43,636 nucleotides of DNA from Amycolatopsis circi (GTDB lineage: Bacteria; Actinomycetota; Actinomycetes; Mycobacteriales; Pseudonocardiaceae). The stretch is from NCBI RefSeq assembly GCF_003385235.1, contig NZ_PQIA01000078.1, forward strand, positions 1-43,636, in the 5' to 3' direction. Below the pieces are notes generated by a model that did no database searches, was not told the DNA's origin, and worked only from the letters and a program-made list of their open reading frames with translations. This document shows, in pieces, positions 1-8,403 of the stretch (position 1 is the first letter of the stretch; the number at the start of each line of letters is the position of its first letter). A program made the position numbers and the translations under genes.

Positions 1-351
1 GAACTGAATCGCCGCGAACCCCGCCCGCCGCGCCCAAGCGATCAGATCGACAACCAACGCCCGCCCCACCCCGGAGCCGCGCGCGTCCCGGGACACCATC
101 AAACTCCCCGAAGCGACATGACTGCCCGGGCCCGGCCGGTTCGCATACATGTTCGCCGTGCCCAGCACTCGAGCCCCGTCGACCGCGACCACGACCCGTG
201 CGGGGGCGGGAACCAGCCACTGCTGACGAGCGTCCGGTTCGCTCATGGCCGGGTCGTAGGGAAACGTCTGCTGCTCGGTCACCACATCCCGGACGATCGG
301 CCAGATCCCCGGCCAATCGTCGGCGCCAGCTTCCCGGATCGCAAAAGGCAT
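1..351 (-). CDS. GNAT-family N-acetyltransferase, 3' end cut by the window edge
   Basis: Read on the minus strand from the ATG at 349-351, the first 117 codons are present and the frame runs off the left edge. The protein opens MPFAIREAGADDW, followed by a strand with VVVAVDGARVLGTANMY, then SLMVSRDARGSGVGRALV and DLIAWARRAGF. This is the usual GNAT layout, with the acetyl-CoA pyrophosphate-binding loop of type R/Q-x-x-G-x-G/A seen here as RGSGVG near residue 95. Such proteins move an acetyl group from acetyl-CoA to an amine, and the substrate cannot be read from the sequence. The gene lies tail-on upstream of dgt (42 bp gap), on the same strand. No strong ribosome-binding site precedes the ATG. 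The family is secure; the specificity is unknown. Confidence 0.85.
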   Translation of the reverse strand, partial: MPFAIREAGADDWPGIWPIVRDVVTEQQTFPYDPAMSEPDARQQWLVPAPARVVVAVDGARVLGTANMYANRPGPGSHVASGSLMVSRDARGSGVGRALVVDLIAWARRAGFAAIQF

Positions 352-392
352 CCGTCTACCGTGCTGACCGGACACCTGTCACCGCAACCTAT

Positions 393-1955
393 TTACAGCA
401 CAAAGGAATCCGACCAGGGCTGGCTCGACCGTCCCGACAACGCGTCCAGCAGCGTCACCGCCTGCTTGTCCGTCAGCGAAGCCACGAAGTCCACGACCGC
501 CCGGCCCCGGGCCAGGCCGCGCACCGCGTCCGCGCCTTCGATCCGCTCGCCCGTCGCGCCGACGAGCAACTCCGGCGACGTCCGGGCGAGGTCCGAGTAT
601 TCGCCGTGCGCCAGTTCCATCAGGTCGTGCAGCCGCCGCGGCAGGCGGGAGGCCTCGTCACGGTCCAGGAGCCAAGCGTCCAGCGCGTCCACCAAGGTCG
701 TGACCAGACTGGCTTGGCCGCGCTGGTGCAGGGCGAGATCGGGGCGCAGCAACACAAACCGCCGGTGGACGAACTTCAGCACCTGCACCTCGTGCCACTG
801 TGCGGGCCGCAGCGAGACGTGTCCGGACCGAGTCGGGGGCGAGGACAGGACGAAAACCCCGTCCACCAAACGCACCATCCAGTTCGCGGAGAAGGCGGCT
901 GTCGCTTGTTCGGCTTCGGTCGAGCCGTCGAAGCCGTCCGCGAGCAGGCCGTCGACGAGTTCGCGTTGGACTCGGGCGACGGCCGCGGCGAAGGCGTCGT
1001 CGTCCACGATCCAGCTGTCCTTCAGGTGCATACGGCGGCGCATCCGCTCCAGGGAACGGCCGGGGCGGCGGATTTCCGCGGTCAGCCGGGCATCGTCCAA
1101 CGAGGCCAGGTCGACGGCGTGCGCCAGCCACTCCCCCAGTTCAGCGGCGACGGGGGCGTGTTGCAGGACGCCGATGCGGTGGAAGTCCTGCAGGTCGTGG
1201 ATCGCGTACGCGATGTCGTCGGCAGTGTCCATAACGGACGCTTCCACCGTCTGCTGCCACGGCTCGATCCGCCCGGCGAACGGGGCGCGCGCCTGCTCGA
1301 AGTCGTCCAGTTCCGTGACATAGGCGGAAAACTTGCTCGCGCCGGTGCCGGGAGCGTCGTCGGGTTCGTCGGCGCCGCGGGGAGGCCGGGGCATTGCGGT
1401 CGGATGCGGTTGCGGGTAATGCAGGCGCGCCCACGGGTACTTCAGGACCGCGGCGCGGACCGCGGTCGTCAGGTCCAGCCCGATGGCGGACGGGCCGCGC
1501 ACGTCCGTCGTGGTGATGATGCGGAAAGACTGCGCGTTGCCCTCGAAACCGTCGGCGAGGCCGAACCGGTGCCGCGCGATCCGGTCCAGGGTCTGCTCGC
1601 CGAGGTGGCCGAACGGCGGGTGCCCGAGGTCGTGCGCGAGCGCGGCGGCCTCGCACGCGTCCGGGTCGCAGCCGCCCAGTTTCGCCGCCAGTTCGGCCGA
1701 CTCGCTCGACCCGGTGATCCGCTCCGCGATCCCGCGCGCGACCTGCGCGACCTTCAGGCTGTGCGTCAGCCGGTTGTGCAGCAGCCCGGCCCCGCCGGCG
1801 CTGACCACCTGCGTGACCCCGCCGAGCCGCGCGAAGAACGGCGACGCGGTGATCCGGTCGCGGTCGACGCGGAACGGGCTGGTCGCCAGATCGGTGAACC
1901 CGCCTGCCCCGTTCTCCGGGTCCCGGCGCGCTGCCCTCGGATCGGTCTCGTCCAT
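393..1955 (-). CDS. dgt: Deoxyguanosinetriphosphate triphosphohydrolase (dGTPase), HD superfamily
   Basis: A 520-residue cytosolic hydrolase that cleaves dNTPs, classically dGTP, to the nucleoside plus tripolyphosphate. It has the HD-domain metal ligands in the expected order: H65 in NRLTHS, H108-D109 in LAHDLGHPPFGH, and D246 in MDTADDIAYAIHD. The segment GFEGNAQSFRI near residue 137 is typical of dGTPase-like proteins. I took the ATG at 1955 (MDETDPRAARR); the frame stays open upstream, but that extension is low-complexity and overlaps the divergent gene. Length fits the longer dGTPase class. It is divergently arranged with the lycopene cyclase, with only 38 bp between start codons, so promoters must overlap or one transcript must start inside the other gene. 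In many actinobacteria dgt sits near dnaG; that is not seen here. Confidence 0.93.
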   Translation of the reverse strand: MDETDPRAARRDPENGAGGFTDLATSPFRVDRDRITASPFFARLGGVTQVVSAGGAGLLHNRLTHSLKVAQVARGIAERITGSSESAELAAKLGGCDPDACEAAALAHDLGHPPFGHLGEQTLDRIARHRFGLADGFEGNAQSFRIITTTDVRGPSAIGLDLTTAVRAAVLKYPWARLHYPQPHPTAMPRPPRGADEPDDAPGTGASKFSAYVTELDDFEQARAPFAGRIEPWQQTVEASVMDTADDIAYAIHDLQDFHRIGVLQHAPVAAELGEWLAHAVDLASLDDARLTAEIRRPGRSLERMRRRMHLKDSWIVDDDAFAAAVARVQRELVDGLLADGFDGSTEAEQATAAFSANWMVRLVDGVFVLSSPPTRSGHVSLRPAQWHEVQVLKFVHRRFVLLRPDLALHQRGQASLVTTLVDALDAWLLDRDEASRLPRRLHDLMELAHGEYSDLARTSPELLVGATGERIEGADAVRGLARGRAVVDFVASLTDKQAVTLLDALSGRSSQPWSDSFVL

Positions 1956-1993
1956 GTGTCCCACCGTATCCGGCCGTCCGGCAGGATTGCGGG

Positions 1994-3100
1994 ATGACCG
2001 ACGTGCTGGTGGCAGGCGGCGGCCCGGCCGGACGGGCGCTGGCGGCCGCGTGCGCCCGGCGAGGGCTGGAAACGGCCGTGCTCGACCCGGATCCGCACCG
2101 AAAGTGGCCGAACACTTACGGACTGTGGGCGGACGAAGTGCCTGAGCTGCCAGACAAAGCCATCGCGGCGGCTCCGGCGACGACACTGGCGTTCGGGACG
2201 CGCGAGCACCGGGTCGATCGGGCGTATCGGGTGCTCGACAACGCCGGTCTGCGCGAGTGGCTCGCTGAGCCGCGGGTCGAGGTCATCGCGGGCAAGGTGA
2301 CCGGCGCGGAACACGGCCCGCACGGTTCGACGGTCCTACTTGCCGACGGTCGACGGCTGGCGGCAGCTGTGTTCGTCGACGCGTCTGGTGCGCCCAAGCT
2401 CCGTGGCCCACGCGCCGAGCAGACCGCGTACGGGCTCGTGCTGCCCGCCGATCAGGCCGAGCGACTGGCTCCTGCCGACACCGCGGTGTTCATGGACTGG
2501 CGCGACGGCACGGACAGCTTCCGCTACCTGCTGCCCCTCGGGGACGGCTCCGTACTGGTCGAGGAGACGTCGCTGGCCCGCAAGCCCGGCCTCCCGGTGT
2601 CCGAACTCGCCCAGCGGCTGCACACCCGGCTCAAAGCGGCCGGAATCCGTCCGGCAGGCCGGGTCGAGCGGGTGCGGATCGTGCTCGACGTCCCGCTGCG
2701 GAAGCGCGGTCAGGCGGTGCCGTTCGGGGTCGCGGGCGGGCTCGTGCACCCGGCGACCGGTTACAGCCTCGCGACCGCGCTGCAGCTCGCGCCTCGCGTC
2801 GCGGCGGCTCTCGCGGACTCGTTCGACGCAGGTCCAGCGGCAGCGGCCAGCGCGGCCCGGAAGGCATTGTGGCCAGCCGAAGCTCGCGCGGTGCATGCCT
2901 TGCGCCGCCACGGACTCCGTGCATTGTGCGGAATGTCACCTGTCCAGTCGGCGCAATTTTTCGACCTGTTCTTCGAACTTCCGGTCCCGGCGCAGCGCAC
3001 CTTCACGTCGGGCCGCGCCGACCTCCCCGGCACCGCCGCGACCATGGCAAACCTGTTTCGCGCGGCTCCGGCCGGGATCCGGCGGAGGCTGCTCGGCTGA
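1994..3100 (+). CDS. crtL: Lycopene beta-cyclase, CrtL type (FAD/NAD-binding)
   Basis: A 368-residue flavoprotein expected to convert the psi end groups of lycopene to beta-ionone rings. It has an N-terminal dinucleotide fold (VLVAGGGPAGRALAAACARRG, residues 4-24), then the cyclase signatures FMDWRD (166-171), FRYLLPLGDGSVLVEETSLA (176-195) and HPATGYSLA (252-260). These motifs separate it from generic FAD monooxygenases. The ATG at 1994 is supported by the immediate glycine-rich fold. No phytoene synthase or desaturase gene lies in the window, so the enzyme must serve a carotenoid pathway encoded elsewhere, or act on another polyene. It is divergent from dgt and followed by a short hairpin. 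Assignment to the CrtL family is strong; the exact ring product is inferred. Confidence 0.88.
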   Translation: MTDVLVAGGGPAGRALAAACARRGLETAVLDPDPHRKWPNTYGLWADEVPELPDKAIAAAPATTLAFGTREHRVDRAYRVLDNAGLREWLAEPRVEVIAGKVTGAEHGPHGSTVLLADGRRLAAAVFVDASGAPKLRGPRAEQTAYGLVLPADQAERLAPADTAVFMDWRDGTDSFRYLLPLGDGSVLVEETSLARKPGLPVSELAQRLHTRLKAAGIRPAGRVERVRIVLDVPLRKRGQAVPFGVAGGLVHPATGYSLATALQLAPRVAAALADSFDAGPAAAASAARKALWPAEARAVHALRRHGLRALCGMSPVQSAQFFDLFFELPVPAQRTFTSGRADLPGTAATMANLFRAAPAGIRRRLLG

Positions 3101-3120
3101 CGCGGCGCCGGGAATTTTCC

Positions 3121-3154
3121 CGTTCCCGATCGAGGGAACGCGAGAGCATTTTGT
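3121..3154 (+). terminator. Possible terminator after the lycopene cyclase gene
   Basis: CGTTCCC (3121-3127), a six-base loop GATCGA, then GGGAACG (3134-3140) form a perfect 7-bp hairpin 20 bp after the crtL stop, followed by a T-rich patch (CATTTTGTT). A weaker palindrome lies just upstream (GGGAATTTTCCC). The rest of the 143-bp gap before the next GTG shows no clear gene. Confidence 0.45.
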
Positions 3155-3243
3155 TAGTCCGATCCGGTGGCCAAAGTGCCACGCCGGTGAACATCAGCTG
3201 ACAACGGTTTCGCCGCCCCTTCGGCGGTGCCAGTATCGCCTCC

Positions 3244-4923
3244 GTGACGACGCTGCGAGCGGTCCGATTCGCCTTCCAGCCGATGTACAGCCTGCACACC
3301 GGCGGGGTCGTCGCGTACGAAGCGCTGGCCCGGCCGGGCCGGGGCACGGCGCACGAACTGCTCGCCGAGGCCCGTCGCGCGGGCAAGCTCACCGAGGTCG
3401 ACCTCGGGCTGGCCGCCGCCGCGGTGCGCCAGGAGGCCGAGCGGCCCAGCGCGCTCCCGCTGCACCTCAACGTCTCCGCGCGCACGCTGGCGTCGCCGCT
3501 GGAGGCGTTCGACGAGCTGATCGCCGAACTCGGCGCGGCCGGACGGCGCACCCGCGACGTGGTGCTCGAGGTCGGGCCGCCGTTCACGCATCTGCCCACC
3601 GGCCGCCTGCTCGACGGCATGCGCGCGCTCACCGAACAGGGTTTCCGGCTCGCGCTCGACGGGCTCGGCCGCGGCGACCTGCCGCTGGCGCTGCTCGCGC
3701 AGTCCCCGGTGGACCTGGTGAAGCTCGACCGCAGCGTGCTGCGCGGCCTGCCCGGCGACCCGGCGTCGACGGCGGTTGTCGAGGCGCTGCTGCACTTCAC
3801 GACGCGCACGAACATCCGGCTGGTGGCGACCGGGATCGAGACCGAGTCCCAGCTCGACGCGGCGCAAAGCCTCGGCGTCCGGATCGCACAGGGCAACCTG
3901 CTCGCGCCGCCCGCCCCGCACCGGTCCGCGCCCGCCGCCGGTGCCGTCGTCCCGGAGGACCGCCGCTCGCCCGCGCCGCCGCAGGCCCCGCGCGTCGGCG
4001 ATTTCCTGCGCCCGGCCACCACCTTGCCGGTAGACGCGACCTGCGACGACGTCCGCGAGGTGCTCGCCGCCGCGGACGCGCCGAGCGGCGTGGTCGGCGT
4101 CGACGCGGACAACCGTCCACAGTGGTCAGTCGACCGGACGCGCTTCCTGGTGACCATCACCGGCCCGTACGGCCACGCCCTGCACGCGAAGCGATCCGCG
4201 GCAAGGCTTGCGGACAAACCGCACCTGATCGAGGCGGGCGCGAGCGCGCTGGAGTTCCTCGAACTGGTCACCGACGCCGACTGGGGCCGCACCGGAGACG
4301 ACGTCGTGGTGGTCGACGCGTCCGGGCACTGTCTCGGCGTGGTGCTGGTGACCGAGGTCGTGCGCGGGGTCGCGGAGGCGAAGGTCGAGGAGGCGGTCAC
4401 GCTCAGCCCGCTCACCCGGCTGCCGGGCAGCGAGGCGGCGGCACGCGACGTCGAACGCCGGATCGCCAGCGGGGAGCAGTTCGTGGCGGCGTGGCTGGAC
4501 GTCGACGCTTTCAAGTCCGTTAACGACAACGCCGGTTTCGCCGCGGGCGACGACCTGATCCGCGCCTTGGGCGAGACCCTGACCGACCTCGCCGGGCGGC
4601 TGCCGCGGATGCGCGTGAGCCACGTCGGCGGCGACGATTTCCTGATCGTGTGCGATGTGGACGAAATCGGCACGGTCGCGGCGGCTTTGCTGGACACTCG
4701 TTGGTCCGCTGAGGGCATGCCGGTCACGGTGTCCTTGGCGACGCTCGTCTGCGGCAGCGGGGCCATTCCGTCCTATCGGGACGCTTCCCGACTCCTCGCA
4801 CCACTAAAAAAACGCGCCAAAGCAGTCCCCGGCTCCAGCTGGGTCCTCAGCCGCCCCGGCAGCGACCGCGTCGAAGTACTCCGGGGCATCGGCCGAGACG
4901 TCGCCATCAGCCGGTCGGCCTGA
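3244..4923 (+). CDS. EAL-CBS-GGDEF protein, phosphodiesterase domain probably inactive
   Basis: A 559-residue cyclic-di-GMP-type protein with an unusual order: EAL domain first (about 5-235), a CBS-pair-like region (about 250-370), then GGDEF (about 390-540). The EAL domain keeps E26 (YEALAR), N76 (HLNVSA), E109, D139, K160 and Q216, but the normal DDFG loop reads DGLG (second Asp is G140) and the EGVE motif reads TGIE (first Glu is T196). Both lost residues are metal or catalytic ligands in active phosphodiesterases. The GGDEF site is GGDDF (462-466) with LDVDAFKSVND upstream, and the RxxD inhibitory site is absent. No transmembrane segment is seen. The protein may be a degenerate sensor with cyclase or binding activity. 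GTG start. It converges with the response regulator and overlaps it by 17 bp (4907-4923). Confidence 0.85.
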   Translation: MTTLRAVRFAFQPMYSLHTGGVVAYEALARPGRGTAHELLAEARRAGKLTEVDLGLAAAAVRQEAERPSALPLHLNVSARTLASPLEAFDELIAELGAAGRRTRDVVLEVGPPFTHLPTGRLLDGMRALTEQGFRLALDGLGRGDLPLALLAQSPVDLVKLDRSVLRGLPGDPASTAVVEALLHFTTRTNIRLVATGIETESQLDAAQSLGVRIAQGNLLAPPAPHRSAPAAGAVVPEDRRSPAPPQAPRVGDFLRPATTLPVDATCDDVREVLAAADAPSGVVGVDADNRPQWSVDRTRFLVTITGPYGHALHAKRSAARLADKPHLIEAGASALEFLELVTDADWGRTGDDVVVVDASGHCLGVVLVTEVVRGVAEAKVEEAVTLSPLTRLPGSEAAARDVERRIASGEQFVAAWLDVDAFKSVNDNAGFAAGDDLIRALGETLTDLAGRLPRMRVSHVGGDDFLIVCDVDEIGTVAAALLDTRWSAEGMPVTVSLATLVCGSGAIPSYRDASRLLAPLKKRAKAVPGSSWVLSRPGSDRVEVLRGIGRDVAISRSA

Positions 4924-5554
4924 CAAACCCGGACTCGTAAGCGCGGATCACCGCCTGCGTCCGATCCCGCGCGCCCAGCTTCGACAGCACATTCCCGACG
5001 TGCGTTTTCACCGTCTGCAGCCCCAGATACAGCTCCGCGGCGATCTCCCCATTGGACAGTCCGGCCGCCATCAGCCGCAGCACGTCGCGTTCTCGTTCGG
5101 TCAGGAAATCCAGCGGCGCCATGGAAGCCGAGGCCGAACGCCGGGCGGCCATTCCCCGGATCGCCGCCGGGAACAGCAGCGAATCCCCCGCCAGCACCGT
5201 CCGGATCCCGGCGACGATCTCCTCCGGACGAGCGCGTTTCAGCAGAAACCCGCTGGCTCCGGCGAGCAATGCGTCGTACACGTAGTCGTCGTTTTCGAAG
5301 GTGGTCACCACGATCACCTTCGGCGGTTCGTCCATAGTGGACAGAAGATGCTCGGTCGCGCGAATTCCGTCCACGGCGGGCATCCGCACGTCCATCAGCA
5401 CGACGTCCGGCCGCAGCTGCGCGACCAGCCCGGGCACCTCGGCTCCGTCGGACGCCTCGCCGACCACGGTCAGGTCCGGTTCGCTGTCCACGATCGCGCG
5501 CAGCCCGGCCCGGATCAGCCGTTCGTCGTCCACCAGCAGGACTCGCACACTCAC
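4907..5554 (-). CDS. NarL/FixJ-family two-component response regulator
   Basis: A 215-residue regulator with an N-terminal receiver domain (acidic pair D9-D10, phospho-acceptor D55 in VVLMDVRMP, conserved Thr in VVTTF and Lys in FLLKRA) and a C-terminal LuxR-type helix-turn-helix (LTERERDVLRLMAAGLSNGE, then a recognition helix with TVKTHVGNVLSKL). It is expected to bind DNA as a dimer after phosphorylation by the adjacent kinase. Start GTG (5554-5552) overlaps the kinase stop in a GTGA, so the two are translationally coupled. Its 3' end overlaps the EAL-CBS-GGDEF gene by 17 bp on the opposite strand. The target genes are unknown; autoregulation or the neighbouring methyltransferase are possibilities, not shown by the sequence. 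Confidence 0.93.
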   Translation of the reverse strand: MSVRVLLVDDERLIRAGLRAIVDSEPDLTVVGEASDGAEVPGLVAQLRPDVVLMDVRMPAVDGIRATEHLLSTMDEPPKVIVVTTFENDDYVYDALLAGASGFLLKRARPEEIVAGIRTVLAGDSLLFPAAIRGMAARRSASASMAPLDFLTERERDVLRLMAAGLSNGEIAAELYLGLQTVKTHVGNVLSKLGARDRTQAVIRAYESGFVRPTG

Positions 5555-6783
5555 CGGTTCCCCCACGGCACCGTCACCACGACCTCCCAGTTTTCGCCCA
5601 CCGGTCCCGCCGACAGCTTGCCACCCACCAGTTCCGCCCGCTCCGCCATGCCCCGCAGACCGCGTCCGCCGCGGGCGCGCGACGGGCGGGACGAGCCGAG
5701 CGGATTCGCGACCGCGGCGCGCAGCTGCCCGTCCGCGACCGCCAGCGCGACGGTCACCGGCACCTTTCCCGCATACCGCACCGCGTTGGTGAGGCATTCC
5801 TGCAGGATCCGGTACACCTCGCGGGAAACCACCGCTGGCACCGCGGCGACGTCGCCCTGCACCTCGAGGCGGCAATCCGCGCCGGACTGCTGCGTCACGG
5901 TGATCAGCGCGGGCAGGTTGGCGAGACCCGCGTGCGGCGTCCGGTCGCGCGCTTCGTCGCGGAGCAGGCCGAGCACGTGGTCGAGGTCGTCGAGCGCGGT
6001 GCGGGCCGATTCCTCGATCGCGGTGAGCGCCTCCTCGGTGAAGCCGGGATCGGTGTGCAGCGTCCGCCGCGCGGCACCGGCTTGCAGCGTGACCACGGAA
6101 AGCGCGTGGCCGACGGAATCGTGGAGTTCGCGCGCGAGCCGGGTGCGTTCGGCGAGCAGATCGGTGCGGCGTTCGAGTTGCGCGATGCGTTCGGCGGCGG
6201 ACCAGCCGAGCAACCGGGCCGCCGCGCGGCGCAGCAAACCGCCGACTCCCCACACGGCGTAGATCAGCACGACGAAAGCCACCACGAACGCCGCGGGCAG
6301 CCACGCCGAAGCCCAGCCGCGCGGAACCGTCAGGTGGACCTCCGGCGTGTCGACAAGCCGACCGGTGAAGACCGCGTTGATCGCGAACCCGAATCCGGCC
6401 GGCAGCGCGAGCGTCGCGAACCCGGTGCCGAAGCCCGCTGCGACGTGCAGCACGAACATCACCGCGCACCGCAGCCGTCCGCGTCCCGGCGCGGGCTGGG
6501 CGAGCAGTTCCCGCACCGCCGCCGCCTCCAGCACTCGCACGGCGGGCAGGAACGCGGTCGCGGCCAGCACGGCGAGCGTCACGACGAATCCGACGAGGCT
6601 CGCCCATCCCACCGTCGTGGTGAACGGCATCAGCGCCGGCATCGCGATCATCGCGAGGAGCAGGTACGGCACGCTGAGCGCGGCACCGAGGATCAGGTAC
6701 ACCCACCGGCGATAGGTGACCCCGCTGACCAGCGGACGGAAGAAGCGCACCCGGCAATCCTGACAGGCGGCTCCGGCGGGCAC
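5551..6783 (-). CDS. Membrane sensor histidine kinase, HPK7/NarX-like
   Basis: About 410 residues. The N-terminal half has around five hydrophobic segments (for example WVYLILGAALSVPYLLLAMI and WLPAAFVVAFVVLIYAVWGV). A coiled linker (ERIAQLERRTDLLAERTRLA) leads to the dimerisation box with phospho-acceptor His in RELHDSVGHALS, then the HATPase N box (LQECLTNAVRYAG) and G box (GRGLRGMAERAEL). It pairs with the response regulator through a GTGA overlap. The GTG at 6783 is preceded three bases upstream by GGAGG, which is close; a second in-frame GTG at 6750 with AGGA seven bases upstream is an alternative start. No extracellular ligand-binding domain is evident, so the signal is probably sensed in the membrane. 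Confidence 0.9.
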   Translation of the reverse strand: MPAGAACQDCRVRFFRPLVSGVTYRRWVYLILGAALSVPYLLLAMIAMPALMPFTTTVGWASLVGFVVTLAVLAATAFLPAVRVLEAAAVRELLAQPAPGRGRLRCAVMFVLHVAAGFGTGFATLALPAGFGFAINAVFTGRLVDTPEVHLTVPRGWASAWLPAAFVVAFVVLIYAVWGVGGLLRRAAARLLGWSAAERIAQLERRTDLLAERTRLARELHDSVGHALSVVTLQAGAARRTLHTDPGFTEEALTAIEESARTALDDLDHVLGLLRDEARDRTPHAGLANLPALITVTQQSGADCRLEVQGDVAAVPAVVSREVYRILQECLTNAVRYAGKVPVTVALAVADGQLRAAVANPLGSSRPSRARGGRGLRGMAERAELVGGKLSAGPVGENWEVVVTVPWGNR

Positions 6784-6833
6784 CTCCCTCCGGGGCGGGA
6801 CCCTGGCGCCGATTTTCTGGCACTGTGGGTCGC

Positions 6834-7559
6834 ATGCCTCCAGCAGAGAGCGCCGCCGCCAACGATTACGACCTGATGGCCGACACCTACACCAGATGGT
6901 CGGACACCGAGATCCAGAACGCCTACTACGAGCGGCCCGGCGTGCTGGCGCTGGCCGGAGACGTGGCCGGGCGGCGGATTCTCGACGCGGGCTGCGGCGC
7001 CGGACCGCTGACTGTCTCGCTGCGCGAACGCGGTGCCGAGGTGTCCGGATTCGACCTCAGCAGCGGCATGCTCGAGATCGCCCGCCAGCGGCTCGGCCCC
7101 GACGCGGACCTGCGCATCGCCAACGTCGCCGAGCCGCTCCCCTACGCGGACAACGCTTTCGACGACGTCGTCGCCTCGCTCGTGTTGCACTACCTGGAGG
7201 ACTGGGGCCCGACGCTCGGCGAGTTCCACCGCATCCTCAAGCCCGGCGGACGGCTGATCGTGGTGGTCGACCATCCGTACGCGATCCACATGCTGCAGCG
7301 GCAGGCTGGGCAGAAGACTGATTACTCGGCGACTTACGAGTGGACCGAGACCTGGGACATCGACGGCCGCAAGGTCCCGATGAGTTTCTGGAACCGTCCG
7401 CTGCACGCGATGACCGACGCGTTCACCGCGGCCGGGTTCCGGATTTCGGTGCTCAGCGAGCCGAAACCGGTGCCAGAGGCGGAGGAGCTGTTCCCGGAGG
7501 ACTACCGGATGCTGTGCGTCAGCCCGAGTTGCCTCTTCTTCGTACTGCAGGCGGAGTAG
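6834..7559 (+). CDS. Class I SAM-dependent methyltransferase
   Basis: A 241-residue Rossmann-fold methyltransferase. Motif I is RILDAGCGAGPLTVSL, followed by an acidic residue after the next strand (VSGFDLSSGMLEIAR), motif III-like AEPLPYADNAFDDVVASLVL, and the post-motif HRILKPGGRLIVVVDHP. This pattern is that of the ubiE/Methyltransf_11-25 group; the acceptor (small molecule, quinone or lipid) cannot be told. I chose the ATG at 6834; an in-frame GTG three codons earlier is an alternative. It is divergent from the two-component operon with a 50-bp gap. Its stop lies 5 bp before the first copy of the 44-bp palindrome. Confidence 0.88.
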   Translation: MPPAESAAANDYDLMADTYTRWSDTEIQNAYYERPGVLALAGDVAGRRILDAGCGAGPLTVSLRERGAEVSGFDLSSGMLEIARQRLGPDADLRIANVAEPLPYADNAFDDVVASLVLHYLEDWGPTLGEFHRILKPGGRLIVVVDHPYAIHMLQRQAGQKTDYSATYEWTETWDIDGRKVPMSFWNRPLHAMTDAFTAAGFRISVLSEPKPVPEAEELFPEDYRMLCVSPSCLFFVLQAE

Positions 7560-7564
7560 GGACG

Positions 7565-7608
7565 TCGTGAGTGCTGCTGCCGGTTAGAACCGGCAGCAGC
7601 ACTCACGA
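7565..7608. repeat. Family A 44-bp palindromic repeat, copy A1
   Basis: Perfect inverted repeat with 21-bp arms and a two-base centre: outer block TCGTGAGTG, variable arm CTGCTGC, core CGGTT, centre AG, core AACCG, complementary arm GCAGCAG, outer block CACTCACGA. It starts 5 bp after the methyltransferase stop codon. The same block plan recurs at five other places in the window. It could act as a transcription terminator, although no T tract follows. Confidence 0.95.
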
Positions 7609-7653
7609 GGTCCGGCGAGGGCTGGCCGGCGCGGGCGTGAGGGCGCTGGGGTG

Positions 7654-7697
7654 TCGTGAGTGTTTATCCCGGTTCTAACCGGCGCCAGCACTCACGA
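7654..7697. repeat. Family A 44-bp palindromic repeat, copy A2
   Basis: Same length and block plan as A1: TCGTGAGTG, arm TTTATCC, CGGTT, centre CT, AACCG, arm GCGCCAG, CACTCACGA. Here the two 7-base arms are not complementary, so the hairpin would have an internal loop. It ends 4 bp before the stop codon of the minus-strand snapalysin gene, and sits 45 bp from A1 in the convergent gap. Confidence 0.95.
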
Positions 7698-7701
7698 GTC
7701 C

Positions 7702-8244
7702 TCAGTAGACAGTCGTGGTGACTCGCGTTCCGGCGGCCCGGACCCCGTTGGCCCACAACTGCTGCACCTTCGCCGATTCCTGCGCGTCCGGCTTCGCGTT
7801 GGTGCAGGAAGTGCCCGGCCCGTGGCCCGACATCAGCTCGGTGCACGGACCCGAATAGTGGTCCGGCAGGCCGAGGTTGTGGCCGAGTTCGTGCGCGGCG
7901 ATGCGGGTCGGGTCGTAGCCCTCGGCGACCTGGCTCGTGTCCAGGTAGACGTCGCCGTTGCCGTGCCCGTCGGTCTGCGTGTACGAACCGCCGCTGTTGA
8001 CCTCGTGGATCACGACCGTCGCCTTGCCCTCGTCCTTCACCAGCTGCACGTCGCTGACCGCGGCGTTCCAGTTGGCCGCGCCCTGGTCGATCTGCGCGAC
8101 GTAGTCCGGCGCGCCGGCCGAGCTGTAGTAGACGGTGGTCGCCGCGGCGGCGGACGCGGCGGGTGCGGTCGCCAGGCCGAAGCCCAGCGGAGCGGCGGTC
8201 GCCACGGCCAGTGCGGCGATCCGCCGGAACCCTCGTGCGTGCAT
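7702..8244 (-). CDS. Secreted snapalysin-like neutral metalloprotease (peptidase family M7)
   Basis: A 180-residue exported zinc protease. A signal peptide is clear: basic start MHARGFRR, hydrophobic stretch, and a likely cleavage after SAA or ASA around residue 32. The zinc site is AAHELGHNLGLPDHYSGPC, giving H118, E119 and H122 with D128 as third ligand, the pattern specific to snapalysins, not the His of most metzincins. Two cysteines flank the site region (SGPC and GTSC), as in the family. Length matches the small extracellular proteases of Streptomyces. A GGAGG lies 8 bases before the ATG. In Streptomyces these proteases are often next to a LysR regulator; none is present here. It is enclosed on its 3' side by two family A palindromes. 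Confidence 0.92.
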   Translation of the reverse strand: MHARGFRRIAALAVATAAPLGFGLATAPAASAAAATTVYYSSAGAPDYVAQIDQGAANWNAAVSDVQLVKDEGKATVVIHEVNSGGSYTQTDGHGNGDVYLDTSQVAEGYDPTRIAAHELGHNLGLPDHYSGPCTELMSGHGPGTSCTNAKPDAQESAKVQQLWANGVRAAGTRVTTTVY

Positions 8245-8403
8245 CGTGTCCTCCGTACCTCATCGAGAAAGCAAGCAACCCTTGTCCGCTCGACGACGTT
8301 AGAAGTTCACCACCGGCTCGGCCACGTCCGAAAGTAGGACGCTCCCCCGCGAGAGGGAGGTCCGTCCCGCCCCGGCTGGATCCGCGCGCGCCGCCGCACT
8401 GGT

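Noticed and set aside
7565..7697. Two spaced palindromes read as a CRISPR-like array
   Set aside because: Only two copies adjoin, their inner sequences differ, there are no uniform spacers and no cas genes.
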